The notes: generated by a model not told the origin, from the sequence alone. A stretch of DNA of 48,205 bases from Deltaproteobacteria bacterium (GCA_019310725.1 JAFDDT010000001.1:1-48205); one strand, 5' to 3'; shown: positions 25,083 to 34,812, counted from the stretch's first letter. Numbers and translations: made by a program.

Positions 25083-26159
25083 TCAACTCTGCTCAGCCAG
25101 CATGAGGTAAACCCCGAGGAATAAAAAGAGAAGGTTCGCCATCCACGCACCCAAGATCGGGGGCAAGACCCCGGATATGGCCAAAGAGCGTGACAGTCCA
25201 AACGTCAACAGATAAAGGAAACTGACACCGATACCAATAGTAATATTTAAAGGAATCCCCCCCTTCTTCTTTCTCAAGGCAAGAGGAATTCCCACCAAGG
25301 TAAGCACCAGAGATATGAAGGGAAAGGCTATTTTGATGTTCAGGTCCACCTCACCTCTGGTTGAATCATAACCCTCCTTTCTTATTTTTCTCGTATAATT
25401 TTTCAGTTCCCAAAAACTCATCTCTTCAGGCGCCTTCATAGTATGTTTGAAATTTTCGGGACCTTCGGGAAGGCGTATTGAGCGATGCTTAAACCTCACC
25501 GATTTCCAAGATCCATCGGCCTCAATTGTTTGGATGAGACCATCAGAAAGGTCCCACTGGCCCTTATTCCATGTTGCCTTACCTGCATCGATTCTTTTGA
25601 TTAACGCAAAGTCTCTGTCAAAGAAAAATATTGTCAAACCTTCTATTATGTTCTTCCCGCTGTCAAATGTGCGGATCTGGTAAACGGAATCATCGCCCCG
25701 GTACCAGATGTGAGACAATTTATAGGCTCCTTTGCTGGCCCTTTTTTGAACCTGGATATCCCATATTCTATTGGCCCTCGGACTGGTAATGGGCACAATG
25801 GATTCAGAAATAAAAAACGAGCCAACCCCAATGAGAATGGAAAGTCCTATGAGGGAATACGATAGGCTGAATAAGTTCAATCCAGAACCCCTTAAGGCCA
25901 AAATTTCATTGTGTTTATTCATGAGTCCAAACATGAGCATAATGGAGACAAGAACTGATATGGGTATGATCTGCTGGACGACAAGAGGTATCTGATAGAA
26001 AAAATAGGAAAGGGCTACACCTAAAGGCACGTTTGCCTCAAAGAAGTTGTCTATTTTTCCAAAGAAGTCTATCACTAAATAGAGTACCAACAAGGCAACC
26101 AGGGATATAAAAAAGTAGGCAAAGAATTCCCTGTAAAGATATCTGGTAATTATTTTCAT
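25083..26159 (-). CDS. lptG: LPS export permease, LptF/LptG family
   Basis: The 358-residue protein starts with the family pattern ITRYLYREFFAYF. It has three N-terminal helices, a periplasmic beta-jellyroll region (about 130-270), and three C-terminal helices with PLALRKKKGG between them. In the Lpt complex it sits in the inner membrane and passes lipopolysaccharide from LptB2FG to LptC. Usually lptF and lptG are adjacent; only one is present here, so the partner must be elsewhere. It lies 75 bp downstream of thrC on the same strand and may share its transcript. LptF and LptG are hard to tell apart by eye; LptG is the better guess. Confidence 0.85.
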   Translation of the reverse strand: MKIITRYLYREFFAYFFISLVALLVLYLVIDFFGKIDNFFEANVPLGVALSYFFYQIPLVVQQIIPISVLVSIMLMFGLMNKHNEILALRGSGLNLFSLSYSLIGLSILIGVGSFFISESIVPITSPRANRIWDIQVQKRASKGAYKLSHIWYRGDDSVYQIRTFDSGKNIIEGLTIFFFDRDFALIKRIDAGKATWNKGQWDLSDGLIQTIEADGSWKSVRFKHRSIRLPEGPENFKHTMKAPEEMSFWELKNYTRKIRKEGYDSTRGEVDLNIKIAFPFISLVLTLVGIPLALRKKKGGIPLNITIGIGVSFLYLLTFGLSRSLAISGVLPPILGAWMANLLFLFLGVYLMLAEQS

Positions 26160-26234
26160 CTTCGATGTATCTTTCGGTACTGTCCGTGGTTAGTTGTATT
26201 TTTATTTTTGTGATAAAGACTGACCAACAGCCGC

Positions 26235-27737
26235 CTATCGTTTCTTTAGATCCAAGATGCTGGCTATTTTAGCTGCACTTGCCTCAATGAAGCGATCGAG
26301 GTCCTTTCCGTGGAGGGGCTTTCCAGGCTTTGGTAGTTTATCGAGACCTGCTGGTTCAATATTGAGAGGGATGTTCCCGAATTTTCTGTTTGGCTTGACC
26401 TCGAATTCGGGCGGGAATCCATTCGAGAAATACATCTCCTGGAAGGAGGAAAACTTAAGGACATGAGCTGTTGCACTAAGTACACCTTGTTCTGATTTGG
26501 AAACGAGGCCCTGGTTTACCGCCTTCATAAACCCGGCCATAGACTCTCCTCCCTGGGTGCAGGCAATATGCCCATTTCTGTTTGCTATTATCATGGCATC
26601 CATTATTTCCTGTTCGGTTACCGATACAAAAAATACCTTTTTTTGACCGGCTGCCCTGTTATATTCGCTCACCAAATCAATGACCCGTGGCATTGACACA
26701 GGATTGCCGATCATGGCTGCCTGGGCAACACTCGGTTTTACTGTAACTGGCTTAAAGTGCCGTTTATAAGGGTCACCCTCCAGGTAATACCGATATACCG
26801 GGTCGGCATGGGTTGACTGGACGCCAATAATTTTTGGTGCTTGAGGAATGACATCTGCCTTTAAGAATTTTAGAAAACCGCTCATAATAGCAGTTATGTT
26901 GCCGGCATTGCCGATGGGAACGACAACAACCTTGTCACCTACCTGATAATCAAAATCTTGCGCTATTTCAAAGGAATATGACTCCTGGCCCAGAATTCTC
27001 CAACTGTTCTTGGAGTTCAGCAGGGCAACGTCATATTTCTGACTTAACTCCTCAACCACCTTCATGCAATCATCAAATACACCTGGCAGTTCCAATACGG
27101 TTGCCCCACTTCCCAGGGGTTGTGAGAGCTGCTGAAGGGTGATTTTTCCTTTGGGGAGAAGCACGACTGATTTCACAAAATTGGTCAGATATGCACAATA
27201 CAGTGCGCCTGAGGCTGAGGTATCACCAGTAGATGCACAGATAGTCAATAGATCTTTTATATTCTTTTTTTTGGCTAGGTAATTCAGAAAGCTCAAAGCG
27301 CAGGCCATTCCCCTATCTTTGAAAGACAAAGTTGGATTCAGTCCTTCGTTTTTGAAATAGAAGGGAAGGCCTGCCAAATCTTCGAGATTTTTGTTGGCCA
27401 TAACGAGCGGGGTATGAGCTTCACCAAGATATATAATGGACTCCAAAGGGATAACAGGGGCAATGAACTCATAGTAGCGGAAGATACCCTTGAGAGGGCT
27501 GATATTTAGCATCCGTCTATAGTCAAAGATTTTTCTCCACACCGAACCCTCTATACCTCTGGTTTCTCCTGTTGGTTTATAAGTGAGCATCAATATTCCG
27601 CCACACGACGGGCATGTGTACAGCAGGCTGTCACTATCGAATATACCCCTGCACCCAAGACATCGGTAAAACATGGTACCTGAAGGCCCAGGTACCAGAT
27701 ACTCTCTGATATCCCCTGGAAATTCATTCAACTTCAT
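26235..27737 (-). CDS. thrC: Threonine synthase
   Basis: The 500-residue PLP enzyme has an N-terminal zinc-ribbon-like segment (C26, C29, C42, C45), the PLP lysine K140 in LSFKDRGM, and the glycine-rich phosphate loop VVVPIGNAGNI. It converts O-phosphohomoserine to threonine and inorganic phosphate. GGAG lies eight bases before the ATG on the minus strand. The pcm gene ends only 9 bp upstream, so pcm-thrC are probably one transcript. Confidence 0.92.
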   Translation of the reverse strand: MKLNEFPGDIREYLVPGPSGTMFYRCLGCRGIFDSDSLLYTCPSCGGILMLTYKPTGETRGIEGSVWRKIFDYRRMLNISPLKGIFRYYEFIAPVIPLESIIYLGEAHTPLVMANKNLEDLAGLPFYFKNEGLNPTLSFKDRGMACALSFLNYLAKKKNIKDLLTICASTGDTSASGALYCAYLTNFVKSVVLLPKGKITLQQLSQPLGSGATVLELPGVFDDCMKVVEELSQKYDVALLNSKNSWRILGQESYSFEIAQDFDYQVGDKVVVVPIGNAGNITAIMSGFLKFLKADVIPQAPKIIGVQSTHADPVYRYYLEGDPYKRHFKPVTVKPSVAQAAMIGNPVSMPRVIDLVSEYNRAAGQKKVFFVSVTEQEIMDAMIIANRNGHIACTQGGESMAGFMKAVNQGLVSKSEQGVLSATAHVLKFSSFQEMYFSNGFPPEFEVKPNRKFGNIPLNIEPAGLDKLPKPGKPLHGKDLDRFIEASAAKIASILDLKKR

Positions 27738-27746
27738 GCAAATCTC

Positions 27747-28394
27747 CTAATCTTTCCACCCGTGAATGCCAATAAGATTGACAAAGCGACACCCCCCAAA
27801 GCTCTCTTGCTCCAAATCTTCTCCCTTCTTCGTAACCTTTATCAGTTCCTGTGTATATCTGTCACCAACAGGGATAACCATTCGGCCATTATCTGCCAGC
27901 TGATCTATAAGCGGCTCTGGCAGACTTGGTGCCCCAGCCGTTACCATAATAGCGTCAAACGGAGCGTATTCCCTCCAGCCCAAGGTTCCATCAAAGGCCT
28001 TAAAGAGGACATTACTATATCCCAATTGGGCCAATAGTTTTCTGGCATCTACCAGGAGCGATTTTATCCGCTCTATGGTATAAACCCTGCTCGACAATTC
28101 AGCCAAGATTGCTGTTTGATAACCGGAACCAGTACCTATCTCAAGGGTATTTTCCTTTCCCTTGAGCTCTAATGCCTCTGTCATGAGGGCTACAATGTAT
28201 GGCTGGGATATGGTCTGTTTTTCACCTATGGGGACAGGATGATCGTTATATGCTTCACCGGCCAGGGCCTCTGAAATGAAAAGGTGCCGTGGGATTTTAC
28301 CCATGGCTTGCAAGACTCCTTCGTCTGCTATGCCCCTGGAGGCTAACTGATTCTTAACCATCCTTTCTCTTGCAAGCTTGAAATCATGCGCCAT
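27747..28394 (-). CDS. pcm: Protein-L-isoaspartate O-methyltransferase
   Basis: The 215-residue protein has the signature TISQPYIVA (61-69), SAM-binding motif LEIGTGSGYQTA (84-95) and the C-terminal RYTQELIKVTK region of PCMT. It repairs isoaspartyl residues in aged proteins using S-adenosylmethionine. Length is typical. The reading frame is preceded by a 587-bp gene-free, repeat-bearing stretch that must hold the promoter. Confidence 0.93.
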   Translation of the reverse strand: MAHDFKLARERMVKNQLASRGIADEGVLQAMGKIPRHLFISEALAGEAYNDHPVPIGEKQTISQPYIVALMTEALELKGKENTLEIGTGSGYQTAILAELSSRVYTIERIKSLLVDARKLLAQLGYSNVLFKAFDGTLGWREYAPFDAIMVTAGAPSLPEPLIDQLADNGRMVIPVGDRYTQELIKVTKKGEDLEQESFGGCRFVNLIGIHGWKD

Positions 28395-28981
28395 GGAGGA
28401 GCCCCAACACCCTTATATCTTCTCTAGCCGTGTATATGGAGCAAGATCTTAACATTTGTATCAAGTTTTTGTAATATGACTAAGGTGCAAAGGATAATTG
28501 GAATCGTAGAACGGTTGCGGTTGCCTGCCCGCCATTGCTTCGCTCAGGCGTTAGCAGGCGGGCGCAGCTCGAAACGGTTAACGGTTAACGTCATACGAAA
28601 CCAGCAGCGCAACCGTATAACTTTAGACGGAACCAACATCGCTTTGCCAGTTGGTTGCTCATAATACCTGTTCTGCCGATAATTTCCATACTTATTTGTT
28701 CAGTGCTCGAGTCGATGAGCGTAGTAGAGTTTAGTTCCCGCAGACCGTGGATTGGGATTATTTCTTCAAATAGAAACCTCCTTCAATGTTTCCCTGCAAA
28801 GGATAAATTCGTTTTTGTGGAGGTTCTCATATATAGTTGGTTGTGGGATTGCACTGGGAGAGCAGCTTTTTTCCATTCATAAGGCGCACTGCTACGAGAT
28901 CTGCGACAAATAACATCCCCGTTTCTTGCAACCCTGTTGTTTAGAGGAAAGGCGAATAGCCAGCTCGGGTCTCAAAAGAAC
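28395..28981. other. Gene-free region with GC-rich hairpin (repeat E)
   Basis: No credible coding frame is seen in 587 bp. A GC-rich hairpin GCCCGCC (28527-28533)/GGCGGGC (28557-28563) with a 23-base loop resembles the one at 48099-48127. A tandem GGTTAAC repeat follows near 28575. The rest shows nothing I recognise. Confidence 0.5.
28527..28563. repeat. GC-rich hairpin repeat E, copy 1
   Basis: The arms GCCCGCC and GGCGGGC flank a loop containing ATTGCTTCGC. A related hairpin with the same arms lies at 48099-48127. This kind of intergenic palindrome is often present in many copies in a genome. Confidence 0.55.
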
Positions 28982-29785
28982 TCATTGATCAAATCGATAG
29001 CCTTTGGGTTGAGGCTTTCCATCAACGTATGTGACGTTGTTTTCGTCCAAAGCAAAACGACCTTGAGCGATCATTTCTATGGTTAGGGGAAAGATTTTCC
29101 AGTCACCTATCTCTTTGAGGCGTCTCTGGTGTTCATCGACTACTTTTTTGAAGGCGGGTTGATCGTTGAGCAGATCTGGTAATGGGAGAGGTAATTCAAC
29201 TTTAAGAGGACTTGACACTATCAAAAGGGGCCCGGTATCTACCCCAGCATCGGTCCAGATGGTTGAGGCGCGCAAAAAGGTCTCCCCACTGGCTATTGCA
29301 TCAGTCACTGCATGACCACCAACATACTTCCTTTTTCCATCAGAGGTGAGTATGGATAGATCGCCTGGGTGGACATTGACACATCTGCTTAATGTCAGGT
29401 AGCTCATATATCCTGCCAAGGCAATTACATCTATCTGAAACGAATTTATCAAAAGAGAGGCCACAGAGTCAAATTCTTTTCTCGCTGCCATACCTTCAGG
29501 AGTTCTGATGGTCTTTCGCAATTCCTTACGCCGGTAAAACTGCCTTATGTCGTAACTGAAGTAAGGAATCCCCGCATTCAGTGCGATTTTTTCACCTGCT
29601 GAATGCCCGTCGGAGCAGTCACTAAAAATGAAGATAATTTTGAAGGGAGACCCGCCAGGCTCATTCTCCAGCTCTTTTTGTCTTTCGAGGAGCCGAATAA
29701 CATTGGTTCCAGAGCCTGACATAAAGGCAGCGACTCTCATGGCTCTGCCTTGTGCTTGCGGATCAAAGATGGGTGCAGGTTTCAT
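28982..29785 (-). CDS. PurN-like formyltransferase of unknown substrate
   Basis: From the ATG at 29785 (AAGGAAGA nine bases upstream on the minus strand) the product is 267 residues. The formyltransferase fold is indicated by SGSGTN (23-28), LAGYMSYL, NVHPGDLS with catalytic H139, and DAGVDTGP with D183, all in PurN order. It is diverged: the SNxxxA segment reads FSDCSDGHSAG, the HPSLLP motif is HPGDLS, and a C-terminal extension of about 60 residues is added. A longer frame starting at a TTG (29929) has no supporting ribosome site. It may act on a substrate other than glycinamide ribonucleotide. No other purine gene is near. Confidence 0.75.
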   Translation of the reverse strand: MKPAPIFDPQAQGRAMRVAAFMSGSGTNVIRLLERQKELENEPGGSPFKIIFIFSDCSDGHSAGEKIALNAGIPYFSYDIRQFYRRKELRKTIRTPEGMAARKEFDSVASLLINSFQIDVIALAGYMSYLTLSRCVNVHPGDLSILTSDGKRKYVGGHAVTDAIASGETFLRASTIWTDAGVDTGPLLIVSSPLKVELPLPLPDLLNDQPAFKKVVDEHQRRLKEIGDWKIFPLTIEMIAQGRFALDENNVTYVDGKPQPKGYRFDQ

Positions 29786-29929
29786 AAGGGTTTGTCTTCC
29801 TTGCTTGATTCTGCTACAGGCAACTCTTGTGAGTACTACTCTATCGTTTATGCGTGCTTCACGGATGACCTTGAAAGCTGAGGTCTTTCTTACCTGAGAC
29901 AGTGAGTAACCCGTTTGTCTCTCTACCAA

Positions 29930-30237
29930 TACCCGTTTAGCATTTTTCTTGAATGATAATCAAGACCGAAAGTTTTTGATGTGTTAGCGGGAGTTCTCGG
30001 AGGAAAGAGTTACCCTGGACTTTGACCTTATCCTGATCGAGGTAAAATTTTGCATGACAAAAGGCAAGGATCCACAGTATATATCGTACCAGATTTGTCG
30101 AGGTGAGGGTAATTTCTAAGACACAAATCCTGAGTAGTCTTTGTTTTAAACAATGTGTTGACGGTTGCCAGCACATCGGTGAGAATTGAAAAAGTCACTC
30201 GATAGGCTCACGGTTTAACCCTTTTTTGCGATTGGAA
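29930..30237. other. Divergent intergenic region with a fragment of repeat B
   Basis: The stretch near 30013-30032 reads CCCTGGACTTTGACCTTATC, matching the extension that follows repeat B at 34267 and 39036. No gene or clear promoter is recognised. Confidence 0.4.
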
Positions 30238-31374
30238 ATGAAAATACGAACAATAACCGCAGGTTTTAATCTCGAGCTCCCATTTGAGGAGGAGCAGATC
30301 AGATTCATCGCTCGTTTTACGCGTAATGCAAGGAGGGTCTTTGAGGACAAGGGATATACAGTTCAAACGGTAAGGATAGCCACCCAACCATGGGAGGGGT
30401 ATTTCGAATCGCAGAAGCAGATTGTAGAATTGGCAAAACAGTTAGAAGGGCTTGCTCGGAAATATAGTATCGACTACTCTAATGTGGGTACCACAACTAA
30501 TACAGAGCTCATCCCGGTAATCTACGACATAATAAAAAATACCTCTCATATGTTTTGTACCGTTCTGGTTTGTGACAATAAACAGGTAAAGCACGAATCA
30601 GCCAGACGGACGGCCAAACTAATGAAAAGACTGTCGACAATCAGCAAAGACGGATTCGCCAATCTGAGATTTGCTGCTATTTTTAATACAAGGCCGGGGA
30701 GTCCCTTTTATCCGGCGGCCTATCATGAAGGACCAACATCCTTTGCAATTGGAACAGAGAATAGTGATTTAGTGAACAAGGCGTTTTCTAAAGCCAAGAA
30801 CATTGAAGAGGCAGGGTTGTGTCTTAGGCAAATCTTAAGTGAGGGATACAAAAAGATAGAGGAAATAGCCGAACAAATCAGTGAAAAAGAGAAGATGCAA
30901 TATGGTGGGATTGACGTTTCAATCGCAACTTCTATAAAGCCAGATGAAAGTATTGCATTTGCTTTTGAGAAGTTAGGATTAGGCAAATTCGGAGATGTTG
31001 GGACACTTGCTATTGCAAAGGTGGTAACTGATACAATTAAGAGTATCGATATCAAGAAATGCGGTTACTGTGGTTTGATGTTGCCAGTGCTCGAGGACTA
31101 TGGATTAGCAAATAGAAATGATGAAGGAATGTATAACCTGGGTAATCTATTGCTTTATTCATCAGTGTGTGGAACTGGGTTAGATACTATCCCATTGCCG
31201 GGAGATATATCCGAGAAAAAACTCTATGCCCTCCTGCTTGATATAGCGTCTCTTTCTATTGCGCTGAATAAACCGCTTTCAGCACGGTTGATGCCCATAC
31301 CTGATAGAAAAATCGGTGAGATGACTAATTATCGCTTTGAATATTTTGTTAACAGCAAGATTATGAAAATATAA
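30238..31374 (+). CDS. DUF711 (UPF0210) family protein
   Basis: The product (378 residues from the ATG at 30238) has the family landmarks: TITAGFNLEL at the N-terminus, GGIDVSIATSIKP mid-way, CGYCGLMLPVLEDYGLA, VCGTGLDTIPLPGD, and KPLSARLMPIPDRKIGEMT at the end. The fold is related to pyruvate-formate-lyase-like proteins by structure in the family, but no reaction is established. A TTG four codons upstream is an alternative start. It stands alone between divergent and convergent neighbours. Confidence 0.85.
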   Translation: MKIRTITAGFNLELPFEEEQIRFIARFTRNARRVFEDKGYTVQTVRIATQPWEGYFESQKQIVELAKQLEGLARKYSIDYSNVGTTTNTELIPVIYDIIKNTSHMFCTVLVCDNKQVKHESARRTAKLMKRLSTISKDGFANLRFAAIFNTRPGSPFYPAAYHEGPTSFAIGTENSDLVNKAFSKAKNIEEAGLCLRQILSEGYKKIEEIAEQISEKEKMQYGGIDVSIATSIKPDESIAFAFEKLGLGKFGDVGTLAIAKVVTDTIKSIDIKKCGYCGLMLPVLEDYGLANRNDEGMYNLGNLLLYSSVCGTGLDTIPLPGDISEKKLYALLLDIASLSIALNKPLSARLMPIPDRKIGEMTNYRFEYFVNSKIMKI

Positions 31375-31453
31375 ATCCGCAATCCTTTCACTCCATGTCA
31401 AATTCCTTTGAAAATTTTTTGGGGTAGGCTCGCGAAGGTAATTACATGTTATC

Positions 31454-34045
31454 CTACGCCCTGTACTGGGATAATTCATATACTCTCTGGCGGAGTTGGG
31501 AAAGCCTTTCAAGGGTGCGGGAACGATCCTCTTCTGAAATGCCCCGAGCGTTCAAGATATCTTCATCAGCAAAGCTCATAGCGTTTTTGAAGGTTAGCTG
31601 GGACAGGGCACCAATATGATCAATAACGCCCAACTTGTGAAATCGCTTTCCGAGGTAATTCATATTCTTTAAGAGATCTCCTCTCTTATCGCCTTTGTTT
31701 TGCTGTTGACTTATTGCATTCAGAGCTATCCAGTATGATTCAAGGAAGGTTTTGGCAAGGGCAGCCCAGATAGGTAGTTTATCAAAACCGAGTCTGGTGA
31801 TTTTGTATCCCCCATTTTCCTCTGGTTGGAACAAAAAGGCAGAATCATGAAAATATTCAATTGCTGAGATAACTTTTTCCTGAATACGTTCACTGTCATC
31901 AAAAATAAACTCATTTTTGAAGAGATTCTTCAAGAAGGCATAGTCGGCAATTACTGATTCGGTACTTTTCGTCTCCTCACTGCCCGATAAGAGTGATATG
32001 GCCACAAAGCAGTGAGGAATAAAAAAATGGATGATACTGTTTTTATAATATTCGAGCTCGAGTTTTTTCTCTTCATCCACATAGTAGAAGATCTCTCCCT
32101 CTCCCTCCACATCCTCAAGAAAATCGATAACCTTCCAGCTAATAAGGAGCGACAAGGTTTCCTTAACTGCTTTTGATAGATCACTCAGTGTGCCTGCCAG
32201 AGGAATCTCATACCTCTTTAAGAAATGCAAAAGAATCTCCATGGTTTCAGTGAGTTCCGAAAGATGGAATCCTCTGCGGTGATTGGCTAGAATGGCCGTA
32301 GCAATGAGTGAAAGGGGTGTTACGAGAGAGATGGCGTTTATGGACTGGCCCAAATAAGAGGCCAGGTTGCGGTGAACGCCTTTTACTGGCAGATTTTTTT
32401 GAGATAGGTATTCATTCAGCGAAAAAGGATCGTGGAACCGTACATAGATTTTTCCATATCTTTTTTTTAGAAACCGCCTGGCCCTTATAATCTGCCTGAA
32501 ATTTTCTTGCTCCTTGGGATCGCCACCAAGCTCCTTGAGGTATGATTTTTCCTCCATGATGCGATCATAGATTATGGAGGCAGGGACAAATATGAGATCC
32601 TTACAAAATCCTTCCCGATGGGCAGTAAGCAAGATAGAGAGAAGGCCCGTCTTTGGAAGTGTCAATTTACCATTTCGACTTCTGCCTCCCTCAATAAAGA
32701 ATTGGATAGGGTGCCCTTCTTCAAGGAGTGCTTTGATGTATCTTACAAGCACCGCTGAGTAGAGTTTTTCTCCCTTAAAAGATCGGCGGATGAAAAAGGC
32801 ACCGCATTGTCTGAAGATGTGGCCCATGGGCCAAAACGCCAAATTGGTTCCCGCAGCAACCCTAGGAACATGCAGATGATTACTGAGAAGCACATGGTTG
32901 AGGATCAGGTAATCGATATGGCTCTTGTGGGAAGGGATATAAATCAGTGTTCCTTTTCGAGCCCATTCCCTCACTTTTGCCAGACCTGCCATATCCACAT
33001 CCACGCCCTCAAAGATCTTTTTCCAGAACCAATTCAATGCCATTAAGAAAGACTGGATGTAAGTCATGTTGTAATCAGCAGCGATCTCATCAAAGTATCG
33101 CCCAGCCTTTTTCTTCAGTTGCCTGAGCCTTTTTTTATTTCCATTGGCCGCTTGTTCAATCTCCTTGGTGACCCTTTTGTCCATGAGGACTACTTGCCTG
33201 ATCTGGTGTTTGGATTTCATGATGGGGCCCAGAATAACCCTTTTCTGCATGTCAATGCTTTCTATGAGTGTCTGCCTGATCTCCGCAGCCATTTCAGGCA
33301 ATGGTCTTGAAGAAGACTGACTTCTTAAATAGGCCTCCAGATCCAGGGGCTGACCAAAATCGATAAAAGCCCGGCGATTGTGCCTAAAAAAAAGGACGAT
33401 TTTCCTGATAGTGCCTGGATTGTCTTTGAACCCAAATAATAGGCTGCCCAGGTTTGAGTAGTCTTTTTCGGGAGTCATTTTGTAGAGGATAAGCTGGGGA
33501 ACAACAAAAATGGGGCGGTCCATTTCCTTCTGTGTTTCAAGGAGGAATTCTAGGTGGTCCTTTTCAGAACGAACGAATTGCTTGGCAAAACCCTTAGGAT
33601 CGATCAGAAAGAGGAGAGAGGTGGTTCCCTGTTGGATGGCATTTTTATAAAACCCAGTTTGATAAGGACTCGGCAAGCGGCCATTCCTCAGCAAGAATGA
33701 GAGATGGGATGTGAGGACGTTTACAATGTGTGTAAGCGGCACGACTGGGGTCATGTTGAGGTCAAAGGCTATTTTGGGATAGGGCAGGCGTGCCCTGCGG
33801 AAATTGAAATGATAAAGCAGGTAATCCAGGTACCCTCTGTACTTGGCTGCATAGACCACTGTCCCTTGGTGGTACATCTGCTTGAGCTTTTCTTTCATAT
33901 TTTCGTCAAGGTGTACCCGTTTGAAGAGCCTATACAGAAGCCAGCTCAAAAAAAATCCTGGTTTGTGGTCTATCACATAAGGATAATAAATCTTTCCGCG
34001 AAGAGTATGCATCCCTCTTAACCCCAAATAGACATTAAGGATCAT
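31454..34045 (-). CDS. plsB: PlsB-type glycerol-3-phosphate acyltransferase with a degenerate N-terminal acyltransferase half
   Basis: The 863-residue protein has all acyltransferase blocks in its middle part: HKSHID (H373-D378), GAFFIRRSF (415-423), FIEGGRSRNGK (450-460) and VPASIIYDR (487-495). The N-terminal 270 residues look like a second, decayed acyltransferase domain. AAKYRGYLDYL (66-76) aligns with SHKSHIDYL but has Tyr69 in place of the catalytic His, while D74 is kept. E. coli PlsB is slightly shorter (about 806). The C-terminal 300 residues are helical. It acylates glycerol-3-phosphate at the membrane, or a related acceptor; the exact acceptor is inferred from the family. Confidence 0.85.
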   Translation of the reverse strand: MILNVYLGLRGMHTLRGKIYYPYVIDHKPGFFLSWLLYRLFKRVHLDENMKEKLKQMYHQGTVVYAAKYRGYLDYLLYHFNFRRARLPYPKIAFDLNMTPVVPLTHIVNVLTSHLSFLLRNGRLPSPYQTGFYKNAIQQGTTSLLFLIDPKGFAKQFVRSEKDHLEFLLETQKEMDRPIFVVPQLILYKMTPEKDYSNLGSLLFGFKDNPGTIRKIVLFFRHNRRAFIDFGQPLDLEAYLRSQSSSRPLPEMAAEIRQTLIESIDMQKRVILGPIMKSKHQIRQVVLMDKRVTKEIEQAANGNKKRLRQLKKKAGRYFDEIAADYNMTYIQSFLMALNWFWKKIFEGVDVDMAGLAKVREWARKGTLIYIPSHKSHIDYLILNHVLLSNHLHVPRVAAGTNLAFWPMGHIFRQCGAFFIRRSFKGEKLYSAVLVRYIKALLEEGHPIQFFIEGGRSRNGKLTLPKTGLLSILLTAHREGFCKDLIFVPASIIYDRIMEEKSYLKELGGDPKEQENFRQIIRARRFLKKRYGKIYVRFHDPFSLNEYLSQKNLPVKGVHRNLASYLGQSINAISLVTPLSLIATAILANHRRGFHLSELTETMEILLHFLKRYEIPLAGTLSDLSKAVKETLSLLISWKVIDFLEDVEGEGEIFYYVDEEKKLELEYYKNSIIHFFIPHCFVAISLLSGSEETKSTESVIADYAFLKNLFKNEFIFDDSERIQEKVISAIEYFHDSAFLFQPEENGGYKITRLGFDKLPIWAALAKTFLESYWIALNAISQQQNKGDKRGDLLKNMNYLGKRFHKLGVIDHIGALSQLTFKNAMSFADEDILNARGISEEDRSRTLERLSQLRQRVYELSQYRA

Positions 34046-34239
34046 AGATTAACACTGCCATGAATTAAATCAAGCTTTTTTGCTCATGGTTTGCCCGGTT
34101 GGTTGCTTTGCCTGTGCACATATAGGCAGACTGCTGGATTTACAGAGAAACGCTTTTTTTGAGTTTTTGTTACAGGGCAGACTTCTCATTGGGTGCCTTC
34201 TGCGGTGATGAGAAGCTCCTGGTGCAGGGCCATGTTACA

Positions 34240-34290
34240 GGGCATAACCAAAAAAAAGATACCCGTACCCTGGACTTTGACCTTACCCTG
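34240..34290 (-). repeat. Repeat B, copy 1
   Basis: The core GGGCATAACC, an A tract, then GATACCC and TACCCTG is the reverse complement of the block at 42942-42978. It continues with GGACTTTGACCTTACCCTG, an extension shared with the copy at 38993. Confidence 0.75.
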
Positions 34291-34484
34291 GCTTCTGATG
34301 GCCTATCTCTTGAATTTTTCGTTTTCCTGACCTATACTTGCATCAGTAAGAATCCATTCTTTTCAAAATGGGATTCAATCGAGGATGCTATAGGTTGAAT
34401 ACAAATGCCTCATTTCACTGTGAGAAACGAGGTCCCGTAGGTGTGGTCATGTTTTTGTGGCTATGCCGGGAAGGGCTGTCCCAA

Positions 34485-34672
34485 ACGGTGAAATCCGAAA
34501 TCCTAATGTCGAAATCCGAAACAAATTCAAATCTCGAATGTTCAAATGATAGAAACAAATCCTCTACAGTGGAATCTGGAAAACGAGTGCTGCGCGATGG
34601 GGTTTCGGTCATTTGGATTTTTGTCATTTGATATCGTTTCGAGATTCGGATTTCGTGCTTCGGATTTATACG
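34485..34672. repeat. Long imperfect inverted repeat rich in AAATCCGAA (repeat D)
   Basis: The left arm (about 34485-34555) contains AAATCCGAAATCC, CGAAATCCGAAAC and CAAATCTCGAA. The right arm (about 34613-34672) contains CGAGATTCGGATTTCG and TTCGGATTT, the reverse complements of these units. A hairpin or a dispersed intergenic repeat is likely. No coding function is apparent. Confidence 0.6.
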
Positions 34673-34812
34673 TTCCACGGAGAGACGGTGCATGCACCCC
34701 TGAGGGATGCTTCCTCAAAGCCCGGTCCTTTGGGCGGGGATTGTTTACTTCAAGTGGTGGGATTTGTGGTCTCATGGACTGGGAAGAAGAGACGGTGGGA
34801 GATTTTGTGACA

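Larger units (their letters stand above)
34046..34812. other. Repeat-rich intergenic region after plsB
   Basis: Holds repeat B copy 1 (34240-34290) and the long AAATCCGAA inverted repeat (34485-34672). Several open frames cross it but follow the repeats and have no ribosome sites or family resemblance, so none is called. Confidence 0.5.

Noticed and set aside
28476-28882. Two short open frames in the pcm upstream region
   Set aside because: One crosses the GC-rich hairpin and neither has a ribosome site or recognisable motif.
29786-29929. 48-residue N-terminal extension of the PurN-like protein
   Set aside because: It would start at TTG without a ribosome site, while the ATG at 29785 has AAGGAAGA at good spacing and fits the fold start.
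32807-34021. Several plus-strand frames opposite the plsB gene
   Set aside because: They are antisense shadows of a strongly supported 863-codon gene.
34546-34812. N-terminal extension of the Cys-rich protein frame
   Set aside because: The extension is translated from the AAATCCGAA inverted repeat and has no start signal; the conserved part begins after 34813.
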